From Glycomyces fuscus (GTDB taxonomy: Bacteria > Actinomycetota > Actinomycetes > Streptosporangiales > Streptosporangiaceae): 64,000 bases of DNA. The position numbers and the translations under genes were made by a program. The stretch spans positions 62,001 to 126,000 of the forward strand of contig NYMS01000058.1 in assembly GCA_002529455.1 (NCBI GenBank), in the 5' to 3' direction. This document shows positions 1 to 8,909 of the stretch, piece by piece. Under the pieces are notes generated by a model. It did no database searches. It worked only from the letters and a program-made list of their open reading frames with translations, and was not told where the DNA came from. The stretch's first letter is position 1. Every line of letters begins with the position of its first letter.

Positions 1-63
1 CAGCGTGGTTTCCGGGTGGACGGCGGGGTGGACGCGCCGGTCCCCGACCCGTTCCTGGCGTGA
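1..63 (+). CDS. C-terminal tail of an unidentified protein (partial)
   Basis: Reading from base 1 gives 20 codons ending in TGA, with 18 of 20 third positions G or C, which is the coding signature of this genome. The tail ends VPDPFLA. Too little remains to assign a family. It converges on amtB. Roughly 300 bases without a recognisable gene separate the two stops; they hold only GC-rich repeats that may include a terminator. Confidence 0.4.
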   Translation, partial: QRGFRVDGGVDAPVPDPFLA

Positions 64-361
64 GATGCGCGTGCGCGGCTCCCGGTTGTGCCGCGTGCCC
101 CTTTTCGGAGGGAGTCGGAAACGGGGCCGTCCGCGTGGCGGAGCCGCCGGTCGGGCGCCGCGCGCCCGAGGTCTACCGCCGTACCGCTCAGAGGGTACCG
201 AACGGATACACAGGCCATAGCCAATACGGTGCCATGAATACCCGCATATGCCATGAAAAGTGGCTGAGCACACGGACGGGGCCGACGGAGATCTCTCTCC
301 GCCAGCCCCTGGACACCTCGCCGCGTCAGTGGCACAAGGCCCGCGGCCTCGACGCTGAGGT

Positions 362-1702
362 CTAGGCCTTGACCGTCGGCGAGGCCGTCTCCCCACCCGG
401 AGGCGTCGGCGGGGAGACCGCTTCGGTGCCGTCCTCCAGCTCGTCGAGTTCGTCGAAGGCGTAGGCGGACTCGGCGTGCAGCTCGTGGTCCAGCCCGTTG
501 GTCTCGACCTCCTCGGGGATGCGGAACCCGATGACGAGGTGGATGACCTTGGCGATGACCCAGGTGACGGCGAAGGAGTAGAGCATGACGCCGATGACGG
601 CGATGGCCTGGACGGCCAGCAGGCCGATGCCGCCGCCGTAGAGCAGGCCGTCGGAGCCGCCCGTGACGCCCGCGGCGACGAGGCCGAGGATCAGGGAGCC
701 GACGATGCCGCCGACCATGTGGATGCCCACCACGTCGAGCGCGTCGTCGTACTTGAACTTGAACTTCCAGCTGATGGCGTAGGCGCAGACCGCGCCGGAG
801 AGCAGGCCGACGGCGATCGCGCCGAGCGGCGTGACGTTGGCGGCGGCGGGGGTGATGGCGACCAGGCCGGCGACGGCGCCGGAGGCGAAGCCCAGGGCGC
901 TGACCTTGCCGTAGCGGAAGCGCTCGACGAGCATCCAGGCGCCGGTGGCGGCGGCGGTGGCGACCTGGGTGTTGACCAGGGCCAGGGCGGCGGTGCCGTC
1001 GGCGGCGTAGGCCGAGCCCGCGTTGAAGCCGAACCAGCCGAACCACAGCAGCGCGGTGCCCAGCAGGACGAACGGCAGGTTGTGGGGGCGCATCGACTCG
1101 GAGCCGAAGCCCTTGCGGCGGCCCAGGACGAAGGTCAGGGCCAGCGCGGCGGCGCCGGCGTTGATGTGGACCGCGGTGCCGCCCGCGAAGTCGATGACCG
1201 CGTAGCCGCCGATCTCCAGCTGCTCGATCCAGCCCTCGCCCCAGACCCAGTGGGCGACGGGGAAGTAGACCAGGAGCGCCCAGACCGGGACGAACAGCAG
1301 CCATGCGCCGAACTTGGCGCGGTCGGCGATGGCACCGCTGATGAGGGCCACGGTGATGACCGCGAACATCATCTGGAACCCGGCGTCGACCAGCAGCGGG
1401 TAGCCGCCGGTACCGTCCTCCGCGGCGGGCTCGACCTCACCGATCAGGTTGGTCAGGCCGACGTAGTCGAGGCCGCCGATGAAGGTGTCGAGCGCACCGG
1501 GCCCGTCGGAGTAGGTGAGCGAGTGGCCGATGACGACCCAGAGCACGCTCACGACGGCGATGCTCGCGAAGCTCATCAGCATCATGTTGAGGACGCTCTT
1601 GGCCCGCGACATGCCTCCGTAGAAGAAGGCCAGGCCCGGGGTCATGAGCATCACGAGGGCTGCGCTGATCAGCAGCCACGCCGTGTTGCCGGAGTCAGTC
1701 AT
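362..1702 (-). CDS. amtB: Ammonium transporter (Amt/Rh family)
   Basis: Inner-membrane channel for ammonium/ammonia uptake. At 446 residues it has the usual Amt length, with about eleven hydrophobic segments. The paired pore histidines are visible as H179 (GGTAVHINAG) and H328 (DVVGIHMVGG), and the acidic, polar C-terminal tail is cytoplasmic. I start it at the ATG at 1702, which has GGAGGCG a few bases upstream; an in-frame extension to 1798 lacks a ribosome binding site. In many actinomycetes amtB is followed by glnK and glnD. Here the sequence downstream holds no PII gene, so the regulatory partner must lie elsewhere. I could not find a clean GlnR box in the upstream region. Confidence 0.95.
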   Translation of the reverse strand: MTDSGNTAWLLISAALVMLMTPGLAFFYGGMSRAKSVLNMMLMSFASIAVVSVLWVVIGHSLTYSDGPGALDTFIGGLDYVGLTNLIGEVEPAAEDGTGGYPLLVDAGFQMMFAVITVALISGAIADRAKFGAWLLFVPVWALLVYFPVAHWVWGEGWIEQLEIGGYAVIDFAGGTAVHINAGAAALALTFVLGRRKGFGSESMRPHNLPFVLLGTALLWFGWFGFNAGSAYAADGTAALALVNTQVATAAATGAWMLVERFRYGKVSALGFASGAVAGLVAITPAAANVTPLGAIAVGLLSGAVCAYAISWKFKFKYDDALDVVGIHMVGGIVGSLILGLVAAGVTGGSDGLLYGGGIGLLAVQAIAVIGVMLYSFAVTWVIAKVIHLVIGFRIPEEVETNGLDHELHAESAYAFDELDELEDGTEAVSPPTPPGGETASPTVKA

Positions 1703-2084
1703 TGCGTCGCCTCCATAGGACGGACGGGGGATTGTGTCTGTGAGGGCGGCGGTCAGCGAGCGCGTCGTCGGGCCCGGTGCAGAACACCACGCAGGCAACT
1801 GTCCGGCCGGGGTGTTTCTCGTCAGGGCCCGGTGTGTTGCGCGCGGGTAAAAGGACAGACGGCAGTGTTAAGGCGCCATGAACCGAGGCCCCGGTCCGCG
1901 CGAATGCACGTGCACCGACACGAAGCGACCCCCGTCACATCGACGGACCACCCCTTTTCGGTGACCCTGGGTGACGGTTCACGGCGTCGGAGCGGGCGCG
2001 GTCAGGTGGCCGGCCCCCGCGTTGCGCCGGGGTTTCCGCCGGGTGTCGCGGGTCACACGCGCTCCCCCGCCCCGGACATGGGAA
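1703..2084. other. Intergenic region upstream of amtB
   Basis: This stretch between the amtB start and the ftsY terminator has no supported gene. A less GC-rich patch near 1850-1885 on the minus strand is the likely amtB promoter region, but I cannot define -35/-10 boxes with confidence. Confidence 0.5.
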
Positions 2085-2112
2085 GGCCGGACGCCCGTGC
2101 GGGCGTCCGGCC
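2085..2112 (-). terminator. Hairpin terminator after ftsY
   Basis: Thirteen-base arms (GGCCGGACGCCCG and its exact complement) around a 2-base loop lie about 25 bases beyond the ftsY stop. There is no long T-run, which is common for actinomycete terminators. Confidence 0.8.
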
Positions 2113-2137
2113 GTGTGCCGTCGGGGTCCGGCCCCGG

Positions 2138-3322
2138 TCACTCCGTGGACAGGATCGCGTCCACGAAGACCTCGGGGTCGAACGGGGCCAGGTCGTCGGG
2201 TCCCTCGCCGAGTCCGACGAGCTTGACCGGCACGCCCAGCTCGCGCTGGACCTGCACGATGATGCCGCCCTTGGCGGTGCCGTCGAGCTTGGTCAGGGCG
2301 ATGCCGGTGACGTTCACGACCTCGCCGAACACCCGGGCCTGGCGCAGGCCGTTCTGCCCGGTGGTCGCGTCCAGGACGAGCAGGACCTCGTCCACCTGGC
2401 ACTTCTTCTCCACGACCCGCTTGACCTTGCCCAGCTCGTCCATGAGGCCGGTCTTGGTGTGCAGGCGTCCGGCGGTGTCGATGATGACGGTGTCGGCACC
2501 CTCCTCGACGCCCCGCGCCACGGCGTCGAAGGCCACGCTGGCGGGGTCGGCGCCCTCCTCCTTGCGCACGACCGGGGCGCCCACGCGGCTCCCCCAGGTC
2601 TCCAGCTGCTCGCTGGCGGCGGCGCGGAAGGTGTCGGCGGCGCCGAGCACGACGCTGCGGCCGTCGCCGACCAGGACGCGGGCCAGCTTGCCGGTGGTGG
2701 TGGTCTTGCCGGTGCCGTTGACCCCGACGACCATGACCACGCCCGGGCGGCCGCCGTGCGGCCCGGTGCGCACGGCGCGGTCGGCCTCGGTGGTGATCTG
2801 GGCGAGGAGCTCCTCGCGCAGCAGGACCCGCACCTCCTCCGTGCCGCGGGTGCCGAGGACCTTGACGCGGGTGCGCAGGTTCTCCACGATCTGCGCGGCC
2901 GAGGTCACGCCGATGTCGGCGGTGATGAGGGTGTCCTCGATCTCCTCCCAGGTGTCCTCGTCCAGGGAGTCGGAGGACAGGAGGTTGAGCAGGCCCTTGC
3001 CGAAGGCGCTCTGCGAGCGGGCCAGCCGCGCGCGCAGGCGCACCATGCGCCCGGCCGAGGGCGGCGGGGTCTCCAGCTCCGGCGGGGCCGGCTCGACGGT
3101 CTCCTCCGCGGGCGGGGGCGCCTGGGCGGGGGGCGTGCTGACGGTCCCCGAGTCCCGCTCCCGGTCCTCCACGGCGGTGGCTCCGGAGGCCCCGCCGGTG
3201 GGTTCGATTTCGGTCTCGTCCTTGCCCGGTTCGACCGAGCGCCGGGTCGTGACCAGGAAGAACCCACCGGCGGCCAGGAGCACGACGGCGATGATGATGG
3301 CAACGAGCAAGGTGATGTCCAT
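2138..3322 (-). CDS. ftsY: Signal recognition particle receptor FtsY
   Basis: SRP-family GTPase that docks ribosome-SRP complexes at the membrane for co-translational insertion. The 394-residue protein begins with a hydrophobic segment (about residues 4-24), followed by a low-complexity acidic/proline linker to about residue 90. The NG domain follows: P-loop GVNGTGKTTTTGK (200-212), DTAGR (282-286) and TKLDGTAKGG (344-353). The N-terminal membrane anchor is typical of actinobacterial FtsY. The ATG start at 3322 opens directly into the membrane segment. The gene is followed by a strong hairpin and then amtB. Confidence 0.97.
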   Translation of the reverse strand: MDITLLVAIIIAVVLLAAGGFFLVTTRRSVEPGKDETEIEPTGGASGATAVEDRERDSGTVSTPPAQAPPPAEETVEPAPPELETPPPSAGRMVRLRARLARSQSAFGKGLLNLLSSDSLDEDTWEEIEDTLITADIGVTSAAQIVENLRTRVKVLGTRGTEEVRVLLREELLAQITTEADRAVRTGPHGGRPGVVMVVGVNGTGKTTTTGKLARVLVGDGRSVVLGAADTFRAAASEQLETWGSRVGAPVVRKEEGADPASVAFDAVARGVEEGADTVIIDTAGRLHTKTGLMDELGKVKRVVEKKCQVDEVLLVLDATTGQNGLRQARVFGEVVNVTGIALTKLDGTAKGGIIVQVQRELGVPVKLVGLGEGPDDLAPFDPEVFVDAILSTE

Positions 3323-3453
3323 AGCACCGTCCAGTGTTCCAGAGTGTGCGACGCGTTCGCGTCACGGCCGGGTGGCGCGCCGGGAACGAAGGGGACACCG
3401 GCGGGTGGCCCGCCCCTCCCGGGTGCTCCGGAACCGCCGGTGGCAGCGGGCTT

Positions 3454-4488
3454 TCAGGTGCCTCGGTGGCGCGTGGTGCGCAGGATGAGCACGAAGAAGG
3501 GCGCGCCGAGGAAGGCGGTGACCACGCCGATGGGCAGCTCCGCGGGGGCGATGAGGGTCCGGGCGACGATGTCCACCAGAACGAGGAAGGCCCCGCCGAG
3601 GAGCACGGTGACCGGCAGGATCGCCCGGTAGTCGGAGCCCACCAGGCGGCGCACGACGTGCGGGACGACGATCCCCACGAAGCCGATCAGGCCGCTCACC
3701 GACACGGCGGCGGCGGTGGCCAGGGACGCGGCGCTGATCACCACGATGCGCACGGCGGCCGGGTTCAGCCCCAGGCTGACCGCCTTGTCGTCGCCCAGGG
3801 CGAGCATGTCCAGCAGGTACCCGCAGGCCAGCAGGACGACCAGCCCGACCGCCGCGTAGGGGGCGACCAGCCGCACGTCGTCCCAGCCGCCCCTTCCGAG
3901 TCCTCCGAGCAGCCAGGCGAAGATGCGCTGGAGTTCGTCCACGCCCATCTGCTGGACGAGGGTCTGGGCGGCGGACAGGAACGAGGAGACGGCCACGCCC
4001 GCCAGGACGAGCGCGGCGGTGCCGCCCCCGCCCGCGGTGGACCCGAGCAGGTAGGCGGCGGCCACGCCGAGCAGGGCGCCCGCGAACGCGGCGACCGGGA
4101 CCAGGGCGCGCGGGGAGTCGCTGAACTGCTGGCCGAAGACGATGACCGTCGTCGCGCCGAGCCCGGCTCCGGCGGCGGCTCCGAGGAGGTAGGGGTCGGC
4201 CAGCGGGTTGCGGAACACGCCCTGGTAGGCGCCGCCCGCGGTGGCCAGGAGCGCGCCGACGACCGCGCCCATCACCACGCGCGGCAGGCGCAGCTCCACC
4301 AGGACGGCCGCCTCGCGTTCGGTGAGGGGGGACTGCGCACCGAACGGGAGGCGGCTGAGCAGGTGCCGGGCGATGTCGGCCGCGGAGAGGGAGGCCGCTC
4401 CGGCGGAGACGCCGAGCAGGGCCGCCGCGAGCAGTGCGACCAGCCCGCCCGCGATCCACCCCAGCGGGAGGCCGACACCGTTCCTCAC
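3454..4488 (-). CDS. FecCD/BtuC-type ABC transporter permease, probable cobalamin importer
   Basis: A 344-residue polytopic permease of the FecCD/BtuC family (iron-siderophore and vitamin B12 importers), with about nine to ten hydrophobic helices and the family segment GAYQGVFRNPLADPYLLG near residues 87-104. It starts with GTG one base after the stop of the binding-protein gene, so the two are translationally coupled. Because that transcript carries a cobalamin riboswitch, I infer vitamin B12 or a corrinoid as substrate rather than a siderophore. The expected ATPase (BtuD) does not follow: the next gene is ftsY. The permease must use an ATPase encoded elsewhere or the unit has lost it. Confidence 0.9.
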   Translation of the reverse strand: MRNGVGLPLGWIAGGLVALLAAALLGVSAGAASLSAADIARHLLSRLPFGAQSPLTEREAAVLVELRLPRVVMGAVVGALLATAGGAYQGVFRNPLADPYLLGAAAGAGLGATTVIVFGQQFSDSPRALVPVAAFAGALLGVAAAYLLGSTAGGGGTAALVLAGVAVSSFLSAAQTLVQQMGVDELQRIFAWLLGGLGRGGWDDVRLVAPYAAVGLVVLLACGYLLDMLALGDDKAVSLGLNPAAVRIVVISAASLATAAAVSVSGLIGFVGIVVPHVVRRLVGSDYRAILPVTVLLGGAFLVLVDIVARTLIAPAELPIGVVTAFLGAPFFVLILRTTRHRGT

Positions 4489-4489
4489 G

Positions 4490-5491
4490 TCACTCGGCCG
4501 CGTTCTCGGTGACGGCCCGGCCGACCAGTTCGGCGAACTCGACCACGCGCGGCCCCCAGCGGGAGGCGATGTCGGCGTCGAGCAGGTAGACGGCGTCGTT
4601 CCTCACGGCCGTGACGGTGTCGAAGGCGGGGCGCCCCGCCACGTCGGCGATCGTGGACTCGTCCCCGTAGGACAGGAAGATCAGGTCCGGGTCCTCCTCG
4701 ACGACGTACTCCTGGGACAGCTGCGGGTAGCCGCCCGCGGCCCCGTCCGCGTCGGCCGCGTCGGCGATGTTGACCAGGCCGAAGGAGGCGTAGACCTGGC
4801 CGACGAAGGTGTCGGAGGTGGCGGAGTAGGAGGTCTCGTCGAGCTCCTGGTAGAAGGACAGCCCGGCGTCGCCGGTCTCCTCGCACACGCCCTCGACGAT
4901 CGCGTTGAACTCGTCCTCCACCCGGGTGGCCTCGGCGTCGGCCTCCTCGGTGTGGCCGGTGACGTCGCCGAGCATGCGGATCTGGGCGTAGGTGTCCTCC
5001 AGGTCCTGGGCGGCGTCCAGGACCAGCGCCGGGATGCCGACGGCCTCCAGCTGGTCGGCGGTGGCCTCGGCGCTGCGGGCGAGCAGGACCAGGTCGGGGT
5101 CGTACTCGGTGATGGCCTCCACGCTGGGCTCGAAGCCGCTCAGCGAGGTGGTGGGGGCCTCCTCCGGGTGGTCGGAGTACTCGTCGGCGGCCTCGACCTG
5201 GTCGCCCGCGCCGATGGCGAAGAGCATCTCGGTGTGGCTGGCCGACAGGGAGACGATCCGCTCGGGCGCCTCCTCGACGGTGGCCTCACCGGTGGCGTCG
5301 GTGACGGTGACGGGGAAGGTGCCGTCGCCCACGGCGGGGCGCTCGGGGTCGGGTTCCGGGGGGCCGCAGGGGACGGAGGCCGCCCCGGTGGTCGGCTCGG
5401 CCTCGGATTCGCCGCCGTCCTGTGCACCGCAGGCGGTCAGGACGAGCACGGCTCCGAGAAGGACGGGGGAAAGGTGGCGTGCGGTCCGCAC
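4490..5491 (-). CDS. BtuF-like substrate-binding lipoprotein, probable cobalamin importer
   Basis: A 333-residue periplasmic-binding-type protein. I begin it at the GTG at 5491, which has AAGGAG four bases upstream and gives a short signal peptide ending in the lipobox LTAC; the lipidated cysteine would be Cys21. The frame is open much further upstream, but that part overlaps the riboswitch. The mature part carries the BtuF/FepB class hallmarks RIVSLSASHTEMLFAIGAGD and YDPDLVLL, and near the end SRWGPRVVEFAELVG. First gene of a two-gene unit with the permease. The ligand assignment to cobalamin rests on the upstream riboswitch. Confidence 0.9.
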   Translation of the reverse strand: MRTARHLSPVLLGAVLVLTACGAQDGGESEAEPTTGAASVPCGPPEPDPERPAVGDGTFPVTVTDATGEATVEEAPERIVSLSASHTEMLFAIGAGDQVEAADEYSDHPEEAPTTSLSGFEPSVEAITEYDPDLVLLARSAEATADQLEAVGIPALVLDAAQDLEDTYAQIRMLGDVTGHTEEADAEATRVEDEFNAIVEGVCEETGDAGLSFYQELDETSYSATSDTFVGQVYASFGLVNIADAADADGAAGGYPQLSQEYVVEEDPDLIFLSYGDESTIADVAGRPAFDTVTAVRNDAVYLLDADIASRWGPRVVEFAELVGRAVTENAAE

Positions 5492-5494
5492 GGT

Positions 5495-5521
5495 GCTCCT
5501 TGTCGGGCGGGGGGAAGGAGC
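5495..5521 (-). promoter_or_regulatory. Shine-Dalgarno-sequestering hairpin of the btuF-like gene
   Basis: On the minus strand GCTCCTT (5515-5521) is exactly complementary to AAGGAGC (5495-5501), which contains the ribosome binding site of the binding-protein gene. The 13-base loop is C-rich. This is a plausible off-state of the cobalamin riboswitch acting at translation. Confidence 0.6.
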
Positions 5522-5564
5522 GCGGTCCCGACGGAGGCGGCCTGTCCTTCCCACGAGGACGGGG

Positions 5565-5725
5565 ACGTCGGTGTCGGGGAGGCGACCTGGCTCGTCCCCG
5601 GGAAGGGGCCTCACAGTTGCGGGACAGCGCCGGGTTGGACGGCCGGTTGTGGCCGCGGTACCGGACTTCGCTCCGTCGACACCGGTCGGGCCGCCCGCGG
5701 GCGGCCCGGAACCTCCAGCGTACTC
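5565..5725 (-). promoter_or_regulatory. Cobalamin riboswitch
   Basis: The minus strand contains, in the right order, the conserved pieces of a cobalamin aptamer. These are GGTTCCGGG near the 5' end; an arm with ACCGGCCGTCCAACCCGG; the diagnostic GCTGTCCCGCAACTGTGAGG; a short stem in place of the longer P7-P10 region; and the B12-box-like GAGCCAGGTCGCCT. This is the compact form often seen in actinobacteria. It lies about 75 bases before the start of the btuF-like gene. The match is by eye against the known consensus; an Infernal search with the Cobalamin model would settle it. Confidence 0.85.
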
Positions 5726-6129
5726 GGCTCGACGGGCGCCCTGGCAGGCACCCCGGCAGCTGCCCTGACCTGCGCTTTCCCCGGCGGGATCGCGGCCCTT
5801 CCCGGAGGGGCGGACGGGGGGAGGGCCGCACGGGGGCACCCCCCTTCCCCCACGTCGTTTTATAGCTTTCGCGAAAAAAGAGAAGAATGCCCGTTTTGTT
5901 TAGGTCTGTAAACCAGAAGTGTGGTTCTCGACCCCGTGTGTCCAGATTGAGCCTTGGTGAGCATTGACACTTTCATGGCACACGGCAATGATCTCGTTGC
6001 TATGCGCGCCGATTAACCGATGAAGGACATTAAGCGGCGTATCCCCCTGAGCACCACAGTCGTACCCAGCGGGGTGCCCCGCTCCCCCGGTGTCCTGAGG
6101 CGCGCACCGAGAAGGGATGTGTTGACAAG
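5726..6129. other. Divergent promoter region between btuF-like and protease genes
   Basis: No gene seen. A distinctly AT-rich island (about 5855-6030) stands out from the GC-rich surroundings and should hold the promoter of the protease gene on the plus strand. The riboswitch transcript must also start in this interval on the minus strand. Confidence 0.5.
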
Positions 6130-8781
6130 GTGGTACCCCACCGAACGCGCCTGGCGTCGCTCGCCGGGTTGACCCTCGCCGCGGGCCTGGTAGCGGTCCC
6201 GCCGGCCGGCGCCGACGAATCCTCCGAGCTCGCCCCCCTGCACCCCGCCCCCTCCGCCGAGAACGGCGAACTGACCCACCAGGCGAACGGCCTGTGGTTC
6301 ATCGAACTGGAGAGCCCCCCGACCACCGCCGGCACCTCCTCGGCACAGGTCGAGAACGAGCACGAGGAGTTCCGCGCCGAGGCCGAGGACAAGGGCCTGG
6401 AGTACACCGAGCGGCACTCGTTCGGCGACCTCTGGAACGGCTTCTCCGTGGAGATGGACGACGCCCAGGTGGGTACGGCCCGGGAGATCCCCGGCGTCAA
6501 CGCCATCTACCCCGTCGTCACCTACGAGATCCCCGAGGGCGACGCCAACGTCCCCGACCTGGACACCGCGCTGCCGATGACCGGGTCCGACGTCGCGCAG
6601 AACGAGCTGGGCCTGACCGGCGAGGGCCTGCGCGTGGCCGTCATGGACACCGGCGTCGACTACACCCACCCCGACCTGGGCGGCGGCGGCTTCCCCAACG
6701 ACCGCGTGGTCGCCGGGCACGACTTCGTCGGCGACGACTTCAACGCGGGCGACCCCACCGCCGTGCCCGTCCCCGACGAGGACCCCCAGGACTGCCACGG
6801 CCACGGCACCCACGTGGCCGGGATCGTCGGCGCCGAGGGCGAGGTCACCGGTGTGGCGCCCGGCGTGGACTTCGGCGCCTACAAGGTGTTCGGCTGCGAG
6901 GGCTCCACCACCTCCGACATCATGATCGCCGCCATGGAGCGGGCCCTGGCCGACGACATGGACGTGCTCAACATGAGCATCGGCTCGGCGCACTCCTGGC
7001 CGCAGTACCCCACCGCGGTCGCCTCCGACAACCTGGTCGACGAGGGCATGGTCGTGGTCGCCTCCATCGGCAACGAGGGCGACACCGGCCTGTACTCCGC
7101 GGGCGCCCCCGGCCTGGGCGAGGACGTGATCGGCGTCGCCTCCTACGACAACACCCACATCCGGTCCGCCTCCGTGACCGCCAACCCCAGCGGCGAGTCC
7201 CTGGCCTACATGGAGATGGGCGAGGCCGCCCCGCCGCCCGCCTCGGGCGAGACCGACGAGCTCGTCCACGTCGGACGGGGCTGCCTGTCGCTGGGTGACG
7301 AGCTGGAGGCCGACCCCGAGGGCAGAACCGCCCTGATGGTGCGCGGCGCGTGCACCTTCGCCGAGAAGTACGACGCGGCCGTGGCCGCGGGCGCCACCGG
7401 TGTGGTGATGTACAACAACGTCCCGGGCATGTTCGCGGGCGGCGGCATCGTCGACCAGGGGGCGTTCTCCATCGGGATCTCCGACACCTCCGGAGCCCAC
7501 CTGCTGGAGCTCCTGGAGGGCGACGAGCCCGTCACCCTGTCCTGGACCGGTGAGACCACCACCATCCCCAACCCGACCGGCGGGCTGATCAGCTCCTTCA
7601 GCTCCTTCGGCCTGTCCCCCGACCTGGCCCTGAAGCCGGACATCGGCGCCCCCGGCGGCCTGATCAACTCCACCTACCCCCTGGCCAAGGGCGGCTACGC
7701 CACCATCAGCGGCACCTCGATGTCCTCACCGCACGTGGCGGGCGGCGTCGCGCTGCTGCTGGAGGCCCGCCCCGGGCTCGGCGCGCACGAGGTGCGCGAC
7801 GTCCTCCAGAACAGCGCCGACCCCAAGGCCTGGTGGGGCGACCCCGACGCGGGATACACCGACAACGTCCACCGCCAGGGCGCGGGCATGATGGACGTGC
7901 CCGGCGCCGTGCTGGCCACCACCACCGTGACCCCGGGCAAGCTGTCCCTGGGTGCCACCGAGGGCGAGGTGACCGAGACGATCACCATCGCCAACGACGG
8001 CGACGAGGAGGCCACCTACGCCCTGGAGCACGAGAGCGCCCTGGGCACCCACGGCAACACCTTCACCCCCGGTTACAACGACGCCTCCGCCGAGGTGGCC
8101 TTCGACCGGGACGAGGTGACCGTCGCGCCGGGCGGCACCGCCGAGGTGCAGGTGACCTTCACCCCGCCCGCCCGGGACTACGAGCAGATGATCTACGGCG
8201 GCTACGTCTCCGTGTCCGAGGCCGGCGGCGAGACCTACCGGGTCCCCTACGCCGCCTACAACGGCGACTACCAGGAGATCGAGGCGATGACCCCGATCAC
8301 CGACGGCGGCGGCAACGTGCTCGAACTGCCGTGGCTGACCCGCATCACCGAATGCGGCGCCTTCTCCGGCCTGGAGTGCGTGAGCGAGGGCGGCGGCACG
8401 TTCGAGAACCAGCCCGACGGCGCCACCTACACCCTGGAGTGGATCGACGGCCTGCCGGACGTCCCGTACGTCATCGCGCACTTCGACCACCACGTCACGC
8501 TGCTGGAGATGACCGTCATCGACGAGCGCACCGGGCGCCCGGTGCACCCGGACCGCAACGTCGCGGTGTCGGTGGACCACGTGAACCGCAGCGCGACCGG
8601 GACGTCGTTCTTCAGCTACGCGTGGGACGGCACGGTCCTGGACCGCCACGACCGGATCACCCCGGTCCGGGACGGGCGGTACCGTCTGGAGGCCCGCGCG
8701 CTGAAGGCTCTGGGCGACGCGGACAACCCCGACCACTGGGAGACCTGGACCTCCCCGGTCATCACCATCGACCGCGGCTAG
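6130..8781 (+). CDS. Secreted subtilisin-like serine protease (S8 family) with PA domain
   Basis: An 883-residue exported protease. An N-terminal signal peptide (cut probably near AGA-DE, residue 29) is followed by an inhibitor-I9-like propeptide to about residue 140 and the S8 catalytic domain. The catalytic triad is D173 (VMDTGVDYTHPDL), H225 (HGHGTHVAG) and S530 (SGTSMSSPHVAGG), with N315 as oxyanion-hole residue. A protease-associated (PA) domain is inserted at about 380-470. C-terminal beta-sandwich regions (about 595-880) resemble the Fn3-like domains of large subtilases. The start is a GTG; the best Shine-Dalgarno match, AAGGGA, lies rather far upstream, so the start is moderately certain. 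It is a stand-alone gene with a long upstream region, likely used in extracellular peptide scavenging. Confidence 0.93.
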   Translation: MVPHRTRLASLAGLTLAAGLVAVPPAGADESSELAPLHPAPSAENGELTHQANGLWFIELESPPTTAGTSSAQVENEHEEFRAEAEDKGLEYTERHSFGDLWNGFSVEMDDAQVGTAREIPGVNAIYPVVTYEIPEGDANVPDLDTALPMTGSDVAQNELGLTGEGLRVAVMDTGVDYTHPDLGGGGFPNDRVVAGHDFVGDDFNAGDPTAVPVPDEDPQDCHGHGTHVAGIVGAEGEVTGVAPGVDFGAYKVFGCEGSTTSDIMIAAMERALADDMDVLNMSIGSAHSWPQYPTAVASDNLVDEGMVVVASIGNEGDTGLYSAGAPGLGEDVIGVASYDNTHIRSASVTANPSGESLAYMEMGEAAPPPASGETDELVHVGRGCLSLGDELEADPEGRTALMVRGACTFAEKYDAAVAAGATGVVMYNNVPGMFAGGGIVDQGAFSIGISDTSGAHLLELLEGDEPVTLSWTGETTTIPNPTGGLISSFSSFGLSPDLALKPDIGAPGGLINSTYPLAKGGYATISGTSMSSPHVAGGVALLLEARPGLGAHEVRDVLQNSADPKAWWGDPDAGYTDNVHRQGAGMMDVPGAVLATTTVTPGKLSLGATEGEVTETITIANDGDEEATYALEHESALGTHGNTFTPGYNDASAEVAFDRDEVTVAPGGTAEVQVTFTPPARDYEQMIYGGYVSVSEAGGETYRVPYAAYNGDYQEIEAMTPITDGGGNVLELPWLTRITECGAFSGLECVSEGGGTFENQPDGATYTLEWIDGLPDVPYVIAHFDHHVTLLEMTVIDERTGRPVHPDRNVAVSVDHVNRSATGTSFFSYAWDGTVLDRHDRITPVRDGRYRLEARALKALGDADNPDHWETWTSPVITIDRG

Positions 8782-8868
8782 CAGCGCTCCTTTGGGGCTC
8801 CGCTTCGGTCCGTGTTCGGGCGCCCTCCGCCGGGGCCGGACCCGGGCCGCGAGCCGGGGTGTGCGTAC

Positions 8869-8900
8869 GGGGCCGCTCTCCCTTCCGGGAGGGCGGCCCC
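8869..8900. terminator. Hairpin terminator between protease and smc (convergent)
   Basis: GGGGCCGC and GCGGCCCC arms enclose an inner CTCCC/GGGAG stem. It sits between two convergent stop codons, so it probably serves both directions. Confidence 0.75.
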
Positions 8901-8909
8901 GGCCGCGTG

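Noticed and set aside
1703..2084. A GlnR box (GTNAC-N6-GAAAC) upstream of amtB
   Set aside because: Fragments such as GAGAAAC and GTCACC are present, but not with the required spacing on either strand.
476..3631. A 1051-codon open frame antisense to amtB and ftsY
   Set aside because: Its product is a repetitive Gly/Asp/Ala/Val mixture with no domain. It is the antisense mirror of two certain genes in a very GC-rich genome.
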